NCBI GenBank assembly: GCA_964550025.1
Contig: CAZJYI010000189.1
Coordinates: 1-19,600 of the forward strand
Length of the DNA: 19,600 bases
Direction of reading: 5' to 3'
Source of the DNA: CAZJYI01 sp964550025
Lineage (GTDB): Bacteria > Verrucomicrobiota > Kiritimatiellia > UBA8416 > CAYOBW01
A model generated the notes under the pieces. The model had not been told where the DNA came from. It saw nothing but the letters and a program-made list of their open reading frames with translations, and did not search any database. The translations under genes and the position numbers were made by a program. The first letter of the stretch is position 1; each line of letters begins with the position of its first letter. Shown here one piece after another: positions 9,501 to 16,843 of the stretch.

Positions 9501-9812
9501 GAACGCCATGATGTGCCCGTCCGCGCGGTGCAGGAAACTGGCGACGTCGTGGTCGTCCGCCTGCAGCGCGGCATGCAACGTGACCTTGGTCGTCGTCATC
9601 GTCGGCATGTCGAGGATGGAGACGTCGACGTTGCCCGCCCGGCTCAGCGAGCCGACCAGCAGATCGTCCCCGACAAAGACGGCGCGCTCATCCTGGTACC
9701 AGCACCAGCCGCCATCGTCGCGGATCGCGACGGGATCGACTACCGTGGACGCGTAGGCGGCCGGAACGAGAGCATTGAAGGCGAGAAGGACGGCAAGACG
9801 TGTGTGGCGCAT
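6597..9812 (-). CDS. Secreted BNR_4-type propeller + LamG protein, possible polysaccharide lyase
   Basis: 1071 residues from ATG at 9812; the signal peptide is MRHTRLAVLLAFNALVPAAYA. Upstream in-frame ATGs lie before this hydrophobic start and were not chosen. Residues about 24-425 form a BNR_4-like seven-bladed propeller beginning GGWCWYQDERAV. H88 (in DDHDVASF) and H108 (in FYSKHGSDG) are 20 residues apart. As I recall, this resembles the His pair of PL24/PL25 ulvan lyases, which share this fold; that link is inference. Residues about 437-600 are the malectin/CBM-like module (YSIDLNDANT to RSRLNAVRL). Residues about 660-848 are LamG (NEWHHLAYTW, RMYIDGVEE). Residues about 853-1071 are the EGFQGY...GQNGW sandwich. 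It is the first gene of a three-gene operon, with a candidate promoter at 9893-9922. A BNR sialidase-like or non-catalytic binding role remains possible. Confidence 0.88.
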   Translation of the reverse strand: MRHTRLAVLLAFNALVPAAYASTVVDPVAIRDDGGWCWYQDERAVFVGDDLLVGSLSRAGNVDVSILDMPTMTTTKVTLHAALQADDHDVASFLHRADGHIMAFYSKHGSDGFMRYRVSTNPNDPTAWGPELIITNASGNVTYSNPFQLSGEGGRIYLFYRAIDIDPTYVTSTNNGATWSAPAKLIDAPGERPYVKYCSDGSNTIHFVFTEGHPGELDPTSVYHMVYRGGGFYRSDGTFIANLVDGPVTAAQATKVYDGTNATGEAWMWDVHLDGAGHPVVPYVAFANRNPDDHRYRYARWDGGQWNDHEVARGGTRLYTGQASYSGGICVDPEDVDVVYISSDVDITNGTPNASGRYELYRGETADGGATWDWRAVTWDSVEDNLRPIVPVGHTNETTVLWLHGSYPSYTSYELDVLGLFGSNVVAGSLAPPEWTGYSIDLNDANTPVTRDGWTGLSCDHGTGAGSVTLHGIKFETFSAVGSRLRGSVAAPNPNALVGDFAFDDGNNAAVGLLFGGAGDLPVGEWLVDVYAQDTGSPPGDMVVAYRVNAVETVVTTDVVRANGPAITFPLTSDGVSAYDVFVRENSGNNRSRLNAVRLRRPFDTTCAYSDAVLDQGPLELYRLHSLEGELGDDFSVNGADFHRATPAPALSSEGTPAYEGFGASNTWANFDGTESSALTDIVTNWSSVAGSVSYWVRLDADGADGTQTGLFGRQAGGGDRFGGGTMGSVIATFMRKDGSFGITIDNNQRQTAAGRLTLNEWHHLAYTWQRGTGLTNGVIRMYIDGVEEAGYTNVAWSSFTIDEARFGKEIFVNSTRKLSGSADELAIWARALTQTEVLTQYWRSMKPYAVVAFAEGFQGYLTTSGGAGAPLGGQNGWVGTGLGVRRDLQGWSRMGGEWAYGTTQEKKVIGTFGGQEGTLILDFCGRASGTKSLFSLGVEDGGYQAFVYFGVDNTNVRVMPYDGGGVSYNTVAPFTSAESQLMRMRLAIDLDAGTGSMSYYDGGAWQFPAALQGLDMYLRSGRAANDPANWNAVAINGTGTGAAAWDNLAIVHVPLTAPPPVRGGTLLIIR

Positions 9813-9892
9813 CGTGCAGCTACCCCCTGGAAAACCGGGTTCGTGTTCATTGAGCAAGGAGCTACCGTACAGACTCCAATCCAGTACCCGGT

Positions 9893-9922
9893 ATTGTACC
9901 CTGGAGCAGCGCGGTGCCACAA
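9893..9922 (-). promoter_or_regulatory. Candidate sigma70-type promoter of the BNR-LamG operon
   Basis: On the minus strand TTGTGG (9917-9922) and TACAAT (9893-9898) are separated by 18 bp. The -10 matches TATAAT at 5 of 6 positions. Transcription would start near 9886 and leave a leader of about 75 nt before ATG at 9812. Position and spacing fit well, but the -35 matches at only 3 positions. Confidence 0.45.
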
Positions 9923-10049
9923 CCTCACCACGTGCATGAAAATCGTCATTTTGTGCAGAGGAGCGGGCATCGCAAGTCCGGAGTTGGATATGGCCCGGGA
10001 CCTGGCGGTGGCATGGTTACGACGCTGGTGGCGGGGAGGGGAAACCGCA

Positions 10050-10080
<31 letters not shown>

Positions 10081-10105
10081 GCGCGAAACCTGTCTCCGCG
10101 CGTGG

Positions 10106-10142
10106 TCGACATTGAGTATTCAGCATTCAATATTCGACATTT
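10106..10142 (-). repeat. Dispersed intergenic repeat, copy 2
   Basis: Read on the minus strand this is AAATGTCGAATATTGAATG followed by CTGAATACTCAATGTCGA, aligning with 1-39 with a few substitutions and an offset of one base. It lies 38 bp past the stop of the oxidoreductase gene. Two copies in one 19.6-kb window suggest a multicopy family in this genome. Confidence 0.6.
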
Positions 10143-10180
10143 CCCTTCCCCGAAAACGCGCACCGCTCAAACCGGCTCGC

Positions 10181-11440
10181 CTACCCGTCCAGTTCCACCA
10201 CGCGCCCTTCGCGGCGGGCCTGCTCGGCCGCGAACACCATCAGGTGCGACTCCAGGCTCGCGTCCGCGCTGGTGGACATCAGGCCGGGATCCTGCTGCGC
10301 GACGGCCGACAGGAAGCAGTCAATGACACCGCCGTCGCCGCCGCCGTGCCCGCCGGCGATCGTACCGTCGGAGGCGCTGGTATCGATCACCGTCTTCTCG
10401 TTGGTCAGGAAGTCATGAAGTGTAATGGTCGAACTGTCCCCGTCGATCTGGCCGCGCGTGCCGAAGATACGCGTGAAACGGCCCCAACCCGTATGCGTGA
10501 AGGCCGTCATGGTGAACGTAGCCGTCCTCCCGTCCACGAACTCCATGTTCACCACCTGGTGGTCGACAACGTCGTTGTCGCAAGCGTAGACGCAGCGGCC
10601 ATAGGGGCCCTGGCGAAGCGCCTCTTCCACTCCCTCCGACGTGCAATCGTGTGTCACGACGTTGAGCGGCCAGCCGTGCATGCCTTTGTCGAGGAAACGG
10701 CCATAGATGCGTTTTGCCGAGTACGGGCACTGCGGCTCTACGTCGCAATCCAGACAGCGGTCGGCGGCGCCGACCGGCCGGTGTTCGGAACGGAAGTGTT
10801 TGAGCGATCCGAACGACGACACCCGCCGGCATGGTGTTTGCATGATGTGGTGAATCCAGTCCAGGTCATGACACGACTTCGCCAGGAGCATGAAGGAAGA
10901 CCCCTCTTCGTTGCGCCAGTTGCCGCGCACAAACGAATGGGCCTGGTGCCAGTACCCCACCGGCTCGATATGCTGTATGGAGACGACCTCGCCGATGGCC
11001 CCCGAGTCCACGAGGTCCTTCAGCCGCTTCGTATAGCCCGTATAGCGCAGCACGTGACAAACGCCGAAAACAATGCCCGCCTCCTTGACCGCCGCGTGAA
11101 CCGTCCGGCAGCCCTCGGGGGTGGGCGCCATGGGTTTCTCGAGGAGCATGTCGTAGCCCTTGCCGGCAAAGGCCACGGCCGGCGCCACGTGCATCGCATC
11201 CTGGGTGGCAATGATGACGGCGTCGGCCAGCTTCTCCCGCGCCGCCGCCTCAACCCAATCGCCGAACACGTTCCCGGGGGCAATCCCGTGCGTCTCTACG
11301 AAGCGCTGCCGACGCGCCTCGTCCGGCTCCGCCACGGCCACGACTTTCGCCCGCTCCGGCATTTTCGCGATAAGCCCCGCGTAGGTCGTTCCGCGGTCAC
11401 CCGCCCCTATCACCATCACTGTAATCTGTCTGTCCGTCAT
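10181..11440 (-). CDS. Gfo/Idh/MocA-family NAD(P)-dependent oxidoreductase
   Basis: 419 residues from ATG at 11440, with GGAGGA about 4 nt upstream; the longer in-frame ATG at 11467 adds nine residues before this ribosome site. The N-terminal Rossmann fold has GAGDRG at residues 12-17 and EKPMA at 101-105, the family's nucleotide-binding and Lys-containing signatures. SCHDLD at 189-194 sits where the catalytic Asp/His region of the family is expected. An inserted Cys-rich segment, C229, C232 and C238 (CLDCDVEPQC), could bind a metal or be structural. There is no signal peptide, so it should be cytoplasmic. Such enzymes oxidise, reduce or epimerise sugars and inositols, and some hydrolyse glycosides by an NAD-dependent route (GH109-like). 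The context suggests processing of a sugar released by the neighbouring secreted enzymes. The substrate is unknown. Confidence 0.9.
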   Translation of the reverse strand: MTDRQITVMVIGAGDRGTTYAGLIAKMPERAKVVAVAEPDEARRQRFVETHGIAPGNVFGDWVEAAAREKLADAVIIATQDAMHVAPAVAFAGKGYDMLLEKPMAPTPEGCRTVHAAVKEAGIVFGVCHVLRYTGYTKRLKDLVDSGAIGEVVSIQHIEPVGYWHQAHSFVRGNWRNEEGSSFMLLAKSCHDLDWIHHIMQTPCRRVSSFGSLKHFRSEHRPVGAADRCLDCDVEPQCPYSAKRIYGRFLDKGMHGWPLNVVTHDCTSEGVEEALRQGPYGRCVYACDNDVVDHQVVNMEFVDGRTATFTMTAFTHTGWGRFTRIFGTRGQIDGDSSTITLHDFLTNEKTVIDTSASDGTIAGGHGGGDGGVIDCFLSAVAQQDPGLMSTSADASLESHLMVFAAEQARREGRVVELDG

Positions 11441-11483
11441 GAATCCTCCACGCCCGTCCCTGCTCACTCCCCACGCAACGGCG

Positions 11484-11523
11484 ACGGGTTAGTCGCCCCG
11501 CTCCGCGGGCCGCCAAAACCCGT
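11484..11523. repeat. REP-like hairpin
   Basis: Outer arms ACGGGTT (11484-11490) and AACCCGT (11517-11523) enclose an inner hairpin CCCGC-TCC-GCGGG (11497-11509). The 16-mer CGCCCCGCTCCGCGGG (11494-11509) recurs exactly at 18924-18939. It lies in the gap between the PQQ-type gene and the oxidoreductase gene. Confidence 0.6.
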
Positions 11524-11556
11524 CCTACGATGGGACAGTCCGCCCTCGCAACGTAG

Positions 11557-11575
11557 GCCGGGTTTGTAACCCGGC
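11557..11575. repeat. Perfect 8-bp stem hairpin past the PQQ-protein gene
   Basis: GCCGGGTT (11557-11564) and AACCCGGC (11568-11575) are exact reverse complements around the loop TGT. It is 8 nt past the stop of the minus-strand PQQ-like gene, a good place for an RNA 3' end. The lack of a T-run favours a REP element or a mRNA-stabilising stem over an intrinsic terminator. Confidence 0.55.
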
Positions 11576-11583
11576 TCCCCTCC

Positions 11584-14500
11584 CTACCGATTCTTCGGCG
11601 AAAATGCAATCGACATTTCCATCCAGCTCCCGCAACTGCATCCGCCGCCCGCCTCGGGCAGGAGCAGCAACCCGCAAGCCGGTATCGTGCTGAGCCAGCA
11701 GTCGGGCCGCAAGCGTCCCCAGGTCGACTGTTTCTGCGTATCGTGGCCCCAGATAGTAACACCGCTATTCCGGTAGATCAGGGCATGCGACGTCGCCGCA
11801 TACGTGCTGCAACCGCGGAACTTGCCGGGGATCTTCTGCGGCAGCACCTTGCCCGTCGCCAGCTCGAGCACGGCCGGCCTGGCGAATACACGCTCACCCA
11901 CGATGGCCGGACGGGACATGTGCATGCCGTGGTTGTTGCCCGGCCAACCGAACTCGGTGTGCCACAGATCCTTGCCCGCCTTCGCGTCATACGCGTACAC
12001 GTGATAGCGGTTGCTCCCGGACGCCATGAGCACCAGCTTGCCCTGCGAGTGCGCCATCACGAACATCGTCGTACCGTCAAAGGTGTCGATCGGCCGTTGC
12101 CAGCGGACAGACCCGTCACGGGCATCGACGCAAACCAGGTGCTGGTCCTGCCAGAAGGCGGGACCCTCCAGCCTGCGCTGCTCGCCCTGCACCACCCCTG
12201 CGTTCCGCGTCTCGACGAAGTACGCCTTGCCGTCACCGATGCACACCGTCGAGTTCACCACCAGCCCATTGGCGTACTGCCATGCGGTGCTGCCGTCTTT
12301 CTCGCGCAGCGCAAACAGGTTGTCGCTGCACACCTTCAGCGTCGACGGCCCGGTCGGCTTGTCGTACCACCCCGCACCGCCGTAAAAGTCGGTCGGCGCG
12401 GTGCCCTCCTTCACGGCCGTGCCGAAAACGAGATCGCCCTCCCTGGCGATGTAGCCCCAGTCGTACCGCCAGCCCGCACGCCCGGCGGAAAGGGCAGGAT
12501 ACCGCCGCAACACCTCGCCCGTCCGGGCATCCACACACCAGCAGGCGGCACCCACGGCCATGAAAACCGTATCCTCGTCCGCACACCAGTTGTTGCCGTC
12601 ACGCGGAACGTTGAAACGCAGAAACTCCGGGACCTCCAAGCTCCACTGCACCGCGCCGTTGTAGGCGTCCACGCAAAGCACACGCCCCAGCCCCTGCACG
12701 AAGAGGCGGCCGTTCGCCACAAGCGGCGACGGCTTGCGCCCGCTACGGTCGGACTGGAACCGCGGGCCGGGGCGGCCAATCCACTGTACATCGAAGTCAA
12801 CCGTGCCCGTCGCGCCGTTCAGCGCCTCCCCCGCATAGCCCGAATTGTCCGGCCGCGCGTATAGGTGCGTCCAGTCGCCTTCCCCCCTCTTCTCGGGAAG
12901 CTCGCCCTCAGCGGGGCGGAGCAGACCATCCAGGGCAGGATCGGAGACCGGTCGGCCGGAATCGCCACACACGATGCAATTCGCGAAACGCCGGGGAAAC
13001 GGCAAGCTCGTCAGGGCGTCCACGGCGTAGACCAGGCAGCGTGCGCCGTAGACGCCGGCCCGTGACAGCCGCGCACGGGCCGCCGCGATCCGGCCCGCGT
13101 CCGTGTCCACGCCCACCACGGTCCAGCGGCTGCCTCTGGCCAGAGCAAGCAGCCGCTCTCCTTCCTCGGGGCATCCCACGACAAGCGCAAATCCCGGGAC
13201 ACCGCCCTCTTCCCGGGCCAGGCGGGACAGGCTCAGGACGTCATCGCCGTCGAGGCGCGGCGCGGGCAGCCGGGTTGCCGCCGGCGAGTAGTTGAAGAAC
13301 GTGTCGCACTCGTAGTCCTTCGTCACGCCGCGCTCCCGCCCGTCACCGACGACGATCCGGTACTTGTAAGTTCGGTCGACACGCAATCCTTCCAGCGCCG
13401 CCTTGTGCGACCGCACGCGCGCAGGCTGCCGGGTCGTCCGGTCGAAAGCGCCCTCCCCCCACTCGATATGAGTGGCGGAAGGGACCGCGGTCTCCCAGAA
13501 CACGTCAGCCGTCGACGGCCCGGTGAAGCGCAGCCACGGCCCGGCCGCAAGGCGAACGTGAACGGGATCGGGCTGCGGTGGCGGAAATGCGTCCTTGTGG
13601 GCTGCGTAGCGATCGCGGATGGCCGCGTCCGGAAGCGCCGCGTCGTAGACGCACACCTCGTGGAGCTGCCCCGTCAGCGGGAAATACTCGTCCTTGTCGC
13701 GATAGGCGCCGAGCTGGTAGGTCGTCTCAGGCGGGTATCTGATGTCGCCCTTTTGCGCGGCGCCCTCGCCCACTTTGGCGCCGTTGACGTAAAGCCGCAT
13801 CGTCGTGCCGTCGTAGGTCCCGGCCACGTGGTACCAGGCGCCCGGGACAAAATCATCGGCGGCTTGCAGGTAGGTCAGGCGGCCGTTGGCCTCCTTGCCC
13901 GCAACGGCAAAGGAGAAACGCGCGTTGCAGTAGCCCAGCAACCAGCCCCGCTCGAAAGATCCGTTGTCCTGGATGGCCCCGGCGATCCCGCCCCACCGGA
14001 GCGGCTTGTCCACGCGCACCCAGGCTTCGGCGGTAATGTCGCGCGCCGGCAGCTTCGCCTCGGCCAGCGTCTCGGCAACCTGTACGCAGCGTTTCGTGCC
14101 GTCCAGAACGAGCGCTTCGACGCGGCCGGCACGCATGGTGTTCCAGGCCCCCGCCAACTTGCCGGGCAACCGCCCAGCCAGGTTGCGGACGGCGGCGTCC
14201 GCCACTGCATGTGATTGCGGCGTCCTCCCCTGCGCATCCCGCATCGCCCCACGATGGAACACCCATCGATCCACGAGCGCGGGGTGAGAGAACTCGTACA
14301 CCGGGGGGGAAGGCTCGGTGGCCTCGACCGGAGACGGTTTCCGCGGGGTCGGCTTCCGCGGACGCAGCGCCTTTCCTGCAGCGAAGCAGTGGACATGTCC
14401 TTCCCCGGTGCTAACGAACAGACGGCCCGATGCGAAGGCCAGTCCGTAGACCTTGCCGCGCACTTCACCGGCCCACGAGACGGTGCCGTCCGCCGCGTCC

Positions 14501-15603
14501 AGTGCCGCCACGGTGTCCGTCCCGCCGACGAACAACGTGCCGCCGGCGAGGATCATCGAGAAGGGATAGGCGCCGGCACGCTGCCAGACCGCCTTCTTCG
14601 TCGCCCGGTCCAGACAGACGACGCGGTCGTCCATTGCGAGATACGAGTGTCCGCCGTGAACCAGCATCGCGCGGGCGTTGTTGTGCGTCACGAGCTTCGC
14701 AGGGTCGCCAAGCGACGAATCGTTGATCCAGCCCTTCTTGTTTCCCGGGCCATGCAGCACACGGTCGTCCGGCGTAACGACGACAAAGGAACCGCCGCCC
14801 TTCTTGAGCGAGGCGAGCTTCTTGCCGGTCGCACAGGAAAATATGATGGGCGGCACGCGACCCTGCGGGGCCACCAGCCGGTCTCCTGCCAGCACAAAGG
14901 GCGCCTCCATGGTGAGACCGGCGTGGGCCAGCACGTAGCGGCCGTCGCCCGTCGGTTTCCCCGTTTCGACGTCGAGCGCGCAGAGGAAGCTCTGCTCCCA
15001 GGGGAGCATGGAGAAGCCGCAGTATGCCGTCCCCCCCGCCACGAGAACTCCGGTCCGGCAGGGCCATGGCGAAATCAGCTTGCCGTTGCAGATGATGCGG
15101 CGGACGGCGGGCTTTGGCGAATAGGTCCAGACCTGCCGGCCCGTGCGCGCGTCCAGGCAGTAGGCGAAACCGTCGTCGGACCCGAAGTAGATCCTGCCGC
15201 GGTCGTACGCAGGCGCGGTGCGCACGGGCCCTCCCGTGAAGAAGGTCCACCTCTCCCGCCCCGTGGCGGCATCGAGGCAGTGCACGGCATCGTCCGCGGT
15301 GGACCCGAAGTAGAGCAGGCCTTCGGCCACGATCACGTGGAAAGCCTTGTCATACGCCCGCATCGAACGCAGCGGCTCGACGCGGGCAAAGGCATCGCGC
15401 TTCGCCGGACCGTACCACGCAGGCTGCGGGGGATGCGGGGGGCGGTAGACCCAGGATTCGACCAGGGCAACGGGGGACCCGGGCGCTTCGGGCGTCACGC
15501 CGCTACGCCGGCCATCATGCCGCTGCGCGGCCCAGTCGGCAGCGGGTGCGCGGGCGGCGCAAAACAGGGCCACCGCGAAAGCAAGTTCAGTTCGAGGTCT
15601 CAT
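11584..15603 (-). CDS. Secreted PQQ-like propeller / LamG / methyltransferase-like fusion protein
   Basis: 1339 residues. The signal peptide is MRPRTELAFAVALFCAARAPAA. A first PQQ-like beta-propeller spans about 25-410 with repeats such as VHCLDAATGRERWTF and AYCLDARTGRQVWTY. A Pro-rich linker (about 414-436) leads to a LamG domain (about 440-665: ITAEAWVRV, WYHVAGTYDGT, RLYVNGAKVG). An fn3/purple-acid-phosphatase-N-like strand domain (about 680-770) follows. Residues about 800-885 are a class I methyltransferase-like Rossmann segment with VVGC and VVGVDTD, but the Gly-rich SAM loop is degenerate (GCPEEGE). A second PQQ-like propeller spans about 910-1300. The tail has C1302, C1310 and CSC (1322-1324). 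A binding, sensing or redox role is inferred; PQQ itself need not bind. The start overlaps the NHL gene by 17 bp, so the two are probably translated together. Confidence 0.88.
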   Translation of the reverse strand: MRPRTELAFAVALFCAARAPAADWAAQRHDGRRSGVTPEAPGSPVALVESWVYRPPHPPQPAWYGPAKRDAFARVEPLRSMRAYDKAFHVIVAEGLLYFGSTADDAVHCLDAATGRERWTFFTGGPVRTAPAYDRGRIYFGSDDGFAYCLDARTGRQVWTYSPKPAVRRIICNGKLISPWPCRTGVLVAGGTAYCGFSMLPWEQSFLCALDVETGKPTGDGRYVLAHAGLTMEAPFVLAGDRLVAPQGRVPPIIFSCATGKKLASLKKGGGSFVVVTPDDRVLHGPGNKKGWINDSSLGDPAKLVTHNNARAMLVHGGHSYLAMDDRVVCLDRATKKAVWQRAGAYPFSMILAGGTLFVGGTDTVAALDAADGTVSWAGEVRGKVYGLAFASGRLFVSTGEGHVHCFAAGKALRPRKPTPRKPSPVEATEPSPPVYEFSHPALVDRWVFHRGAMRDAQGRTPQSHAVADAAVRNLAGRLPGKLAGAWNTMRAGRVEALVLDGTKRCVQVAETLAEAKLPARDITAEAWVRVDKPLRWGGIAGAIQDNGSFERGWLLGYCNARFSFAVAGKEANGRLTYLQAADDFVPGAWYHVAGTYDGTTMRLYVNGAKVGEGAAQKGDIRYPPETTYQLGAYRDKDEYFPLTGQLHEVCVYDAALPDAAIRDRYAAHKDAFPPPQPDPVHVRLAAGPWLRFTGPSTADVFWETAVPSATHIEWGEGAFDRTTRQPARVRSHKAALEGLRVDRTYKYRIVVGDGRERGVTKDYECDTFFNYSPAATRLPAPRLDGDDVLSLSRLAREEGGVPGFALVVGCPEEGERLLALARGSRWTVVGVDTDAGRIAAARARLSRAGVYGARCLVYAVDALTSLPFPRRFANCIVCGDSGRPVSDPALDGLLRPAEGELPEKRGEGDWTHLYARPDNSGYAGEALNGATGTVDFDVQWIGRPGPRFQSDRSGRKPSPLVANGRLFVQGLGRVLCVDAYNGAVQWSLEVPEFLRFNVPRDGNNWCADEDTVFMAVGAACWCVDARTGEVLRRYPALSAGRAGWRYDWGYIAREGDLVFGTAVKEGTAPTDFYGGAGWYDKPTGPSTLKVCSDNLFALREKDGSTAWQYANGLVVNSTVCIGDGKAYFVETRNAGVVQGEQRRLEGPAFWQDQHLVCVDARDGSVRWQRPIDTFDGTTMFVMAHSQGKLVLMASGSNRYHVYAYDAKAGKDLWHTEFGWPGNNHGMHMSRPAIVGERVFARPAVLELATGKVLPQKIPGKFRGCSTYAATSHALIYRNSGVTIWGHDTQKQSTWGRLRPDCWLSTIPACGLLLLPEAGGGCSCGSWMEMSIAFSPKNR

Positions 15604-16843
15604 TCCGCCCTATCCGATAGAACCCCCGTTTCGCGCTGAGGGCATTCGTGTCGCTGAAGGTCGTGACGATGTTCGATGGTGTGCCGGCAACAACGGCCAG
15701 CGTCCGCCAATTCGTCGGCATGGCTTCGTCCGTAAACTGAACCGTGTAGGTCATCGTCGGCATGCTGTACCAGGAAATATCGAGGGCGGTCGGCGGCTGC
15801 AGGGTCACGGTTGAGAAGGCGCGTTTCCTGCGAACGACGCGAACCACTGCGTGGTCGTTCTCCGTAATGATGAGATCCCCCCACGGTGCGATGCTGACGG
15901 CCCTGGGCTCGCAGACGGTATCGTACGGCATGGGCGTCGATCGCTTGTCCCCCTTGATGAACTCGTGCGCCGTATCGCCGGTGTCGACATACCAGATATC
16001 GCCATCGTCATGCGTGGCCAGGAAATACCCCCCGTGCGGGAGAAAGGCAATCCCCCTGACGCCTTCAAGCCCGGCGTCGACCGCGGGTCCGCCGTCGCCG
16101 TGGTTCTGCGTCGTACCGTCCCCGGCGATCACTTCTCGAGTGCCGTCGGCATAGACACGGTACACGCGGTGAGCGCCGCGATCCGTAGCGACGAGAACTC
16201 CGTTCCTGGGATCGACGTCGAGATTCCCGAGGCTGGCAAAGCCGGATGAGTAGACGGAAACACCGTTGGCTGCCGTCCACTTGCGGATAACGGTGCTGCA
16301 CGAGTAGAAAATCGTGTCCCCGTCATCGCTGACCCACAGCCCGCGACCCACGGACAGGTCTCCCGTATCGGCCACGACCGTCTCGATGATGCCGTTCGTG
16401 TCGAGCTTGCGAATCTTGTCGTTGTCCAGGTCGAGGATGTACGCCGTTCCGTTCGGCAGAACGTAGAGCCCGTTGGGGTTGGAGAGCGCGACGGCCGTTC
16501 CCGGCTGGGGCGTGTCCCCGCCATTCCCCGCACTATGGGTGCCGGCGACGGTGTGGACGTTGCCGTCCGGCGTCATCTTGAGGATGGAGTGCGACTCCTT
16601 GTCGGCAAGATACAGGTTGCCGGCGGCATCCGCCATGGTCATGTGGGTATTAGAGAGCTCGACGGAAAGCGCATTGGCGCCTTCCATCGACGGAAGCCAC
16701 CCGTTGACGTCCTTCTGTTGCCCCACCCCCGCAATGAGCTCGGGCTCGCCGTAGGACGCGAGGATGACGTCATAGTCCCCGGCCGCCGCGCAGCGGGACC
16801 AGCACAGGCAGAGGAGGAGAGAGGCTATTGCACGGGTCCGCAT
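15587..16843 (-). CDS. Secreted NHL-repeat protein
   Basis: 418 residues from ATG at 16843. This start gives a signal peptide (MRTRAIASLLLCLCWSRCAAA), whereas the longer frame back to 17032 would be translated from palindromic intergenic DNA. Repeats with NHL character run from about 35 to 340, for example NLYLADKESHSILKMTPDG, AYILDLDNDKIRKLDTNG and LVATDRGAHRVYRVYADG, each followed by VHTVAGT- or EVIAGDGT-type strands, giving a propeller. The C-terminal ~65 residues (TYTVQFTD to RGFYRIG) form a strand-rich tail often seen in secreted verrucomicrobial proteins. Such propellers usually mediate binding; an enzymatic role is not evident. The stop codon is 17 bp inside the following PQQ-type gene, suggesting a functional pair. 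A GGAGG lies about 13 nt upstream, longer than usual. Confidence 0.87.
   Translation of the reverse strand: MRTRAIASLLLCLCWSRCAAAGDYDVILASYGEPELIAGVGQQKDVNGWLPSMEGANALSVELSNTHMTMADAAGNLYLADKESHSILKMTPDGNVHTVAGTHSAGNGGDTPQPGTAVALSNPNGLYVLPNGTAYILDLDNDKIRKLDTNGIIETVVADTGDLSVGRGLWVSDDGDTIFYSCSTVIRKWTAANGVSVYSSGFASLGNLDVDPRNGVLVATDRGAHRVYRVYADGTREVIAGDGTTQNHGDGGPAVDAGLEGVRGIAFLPHGGYFLATHDDGDIWYVDTGDTAHEFIKGDKRSTPMPYDTVCEPRAVSIAPWGDLIITENDHAVVRVVRRKRAFSTVTLQPPTALDISWYSMPTMTYTVQFTDEAMPTNWRTLAVVAGTPSNIVTTFSDTNALSAKRGFYRIGRNETSN

Noticed and set aside
2657..9812. PEP-CTERM or LPXTG sorting signals on the LamG proteins
   Set aside because: C-termini end FVFR, FLIY and LLIIR without the PEP/LPXTG motif, a membrane helix or basic tail.
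11557..11575. Intrinsic terminator
   Set aside because: The hairpin is perfect, but no T-run follows on either strand.
14215..15639. 474-codon plus-strand reading frame
   Set aside because: It is antisense to the PQQ-type fusion gene and has no recognisable domain.
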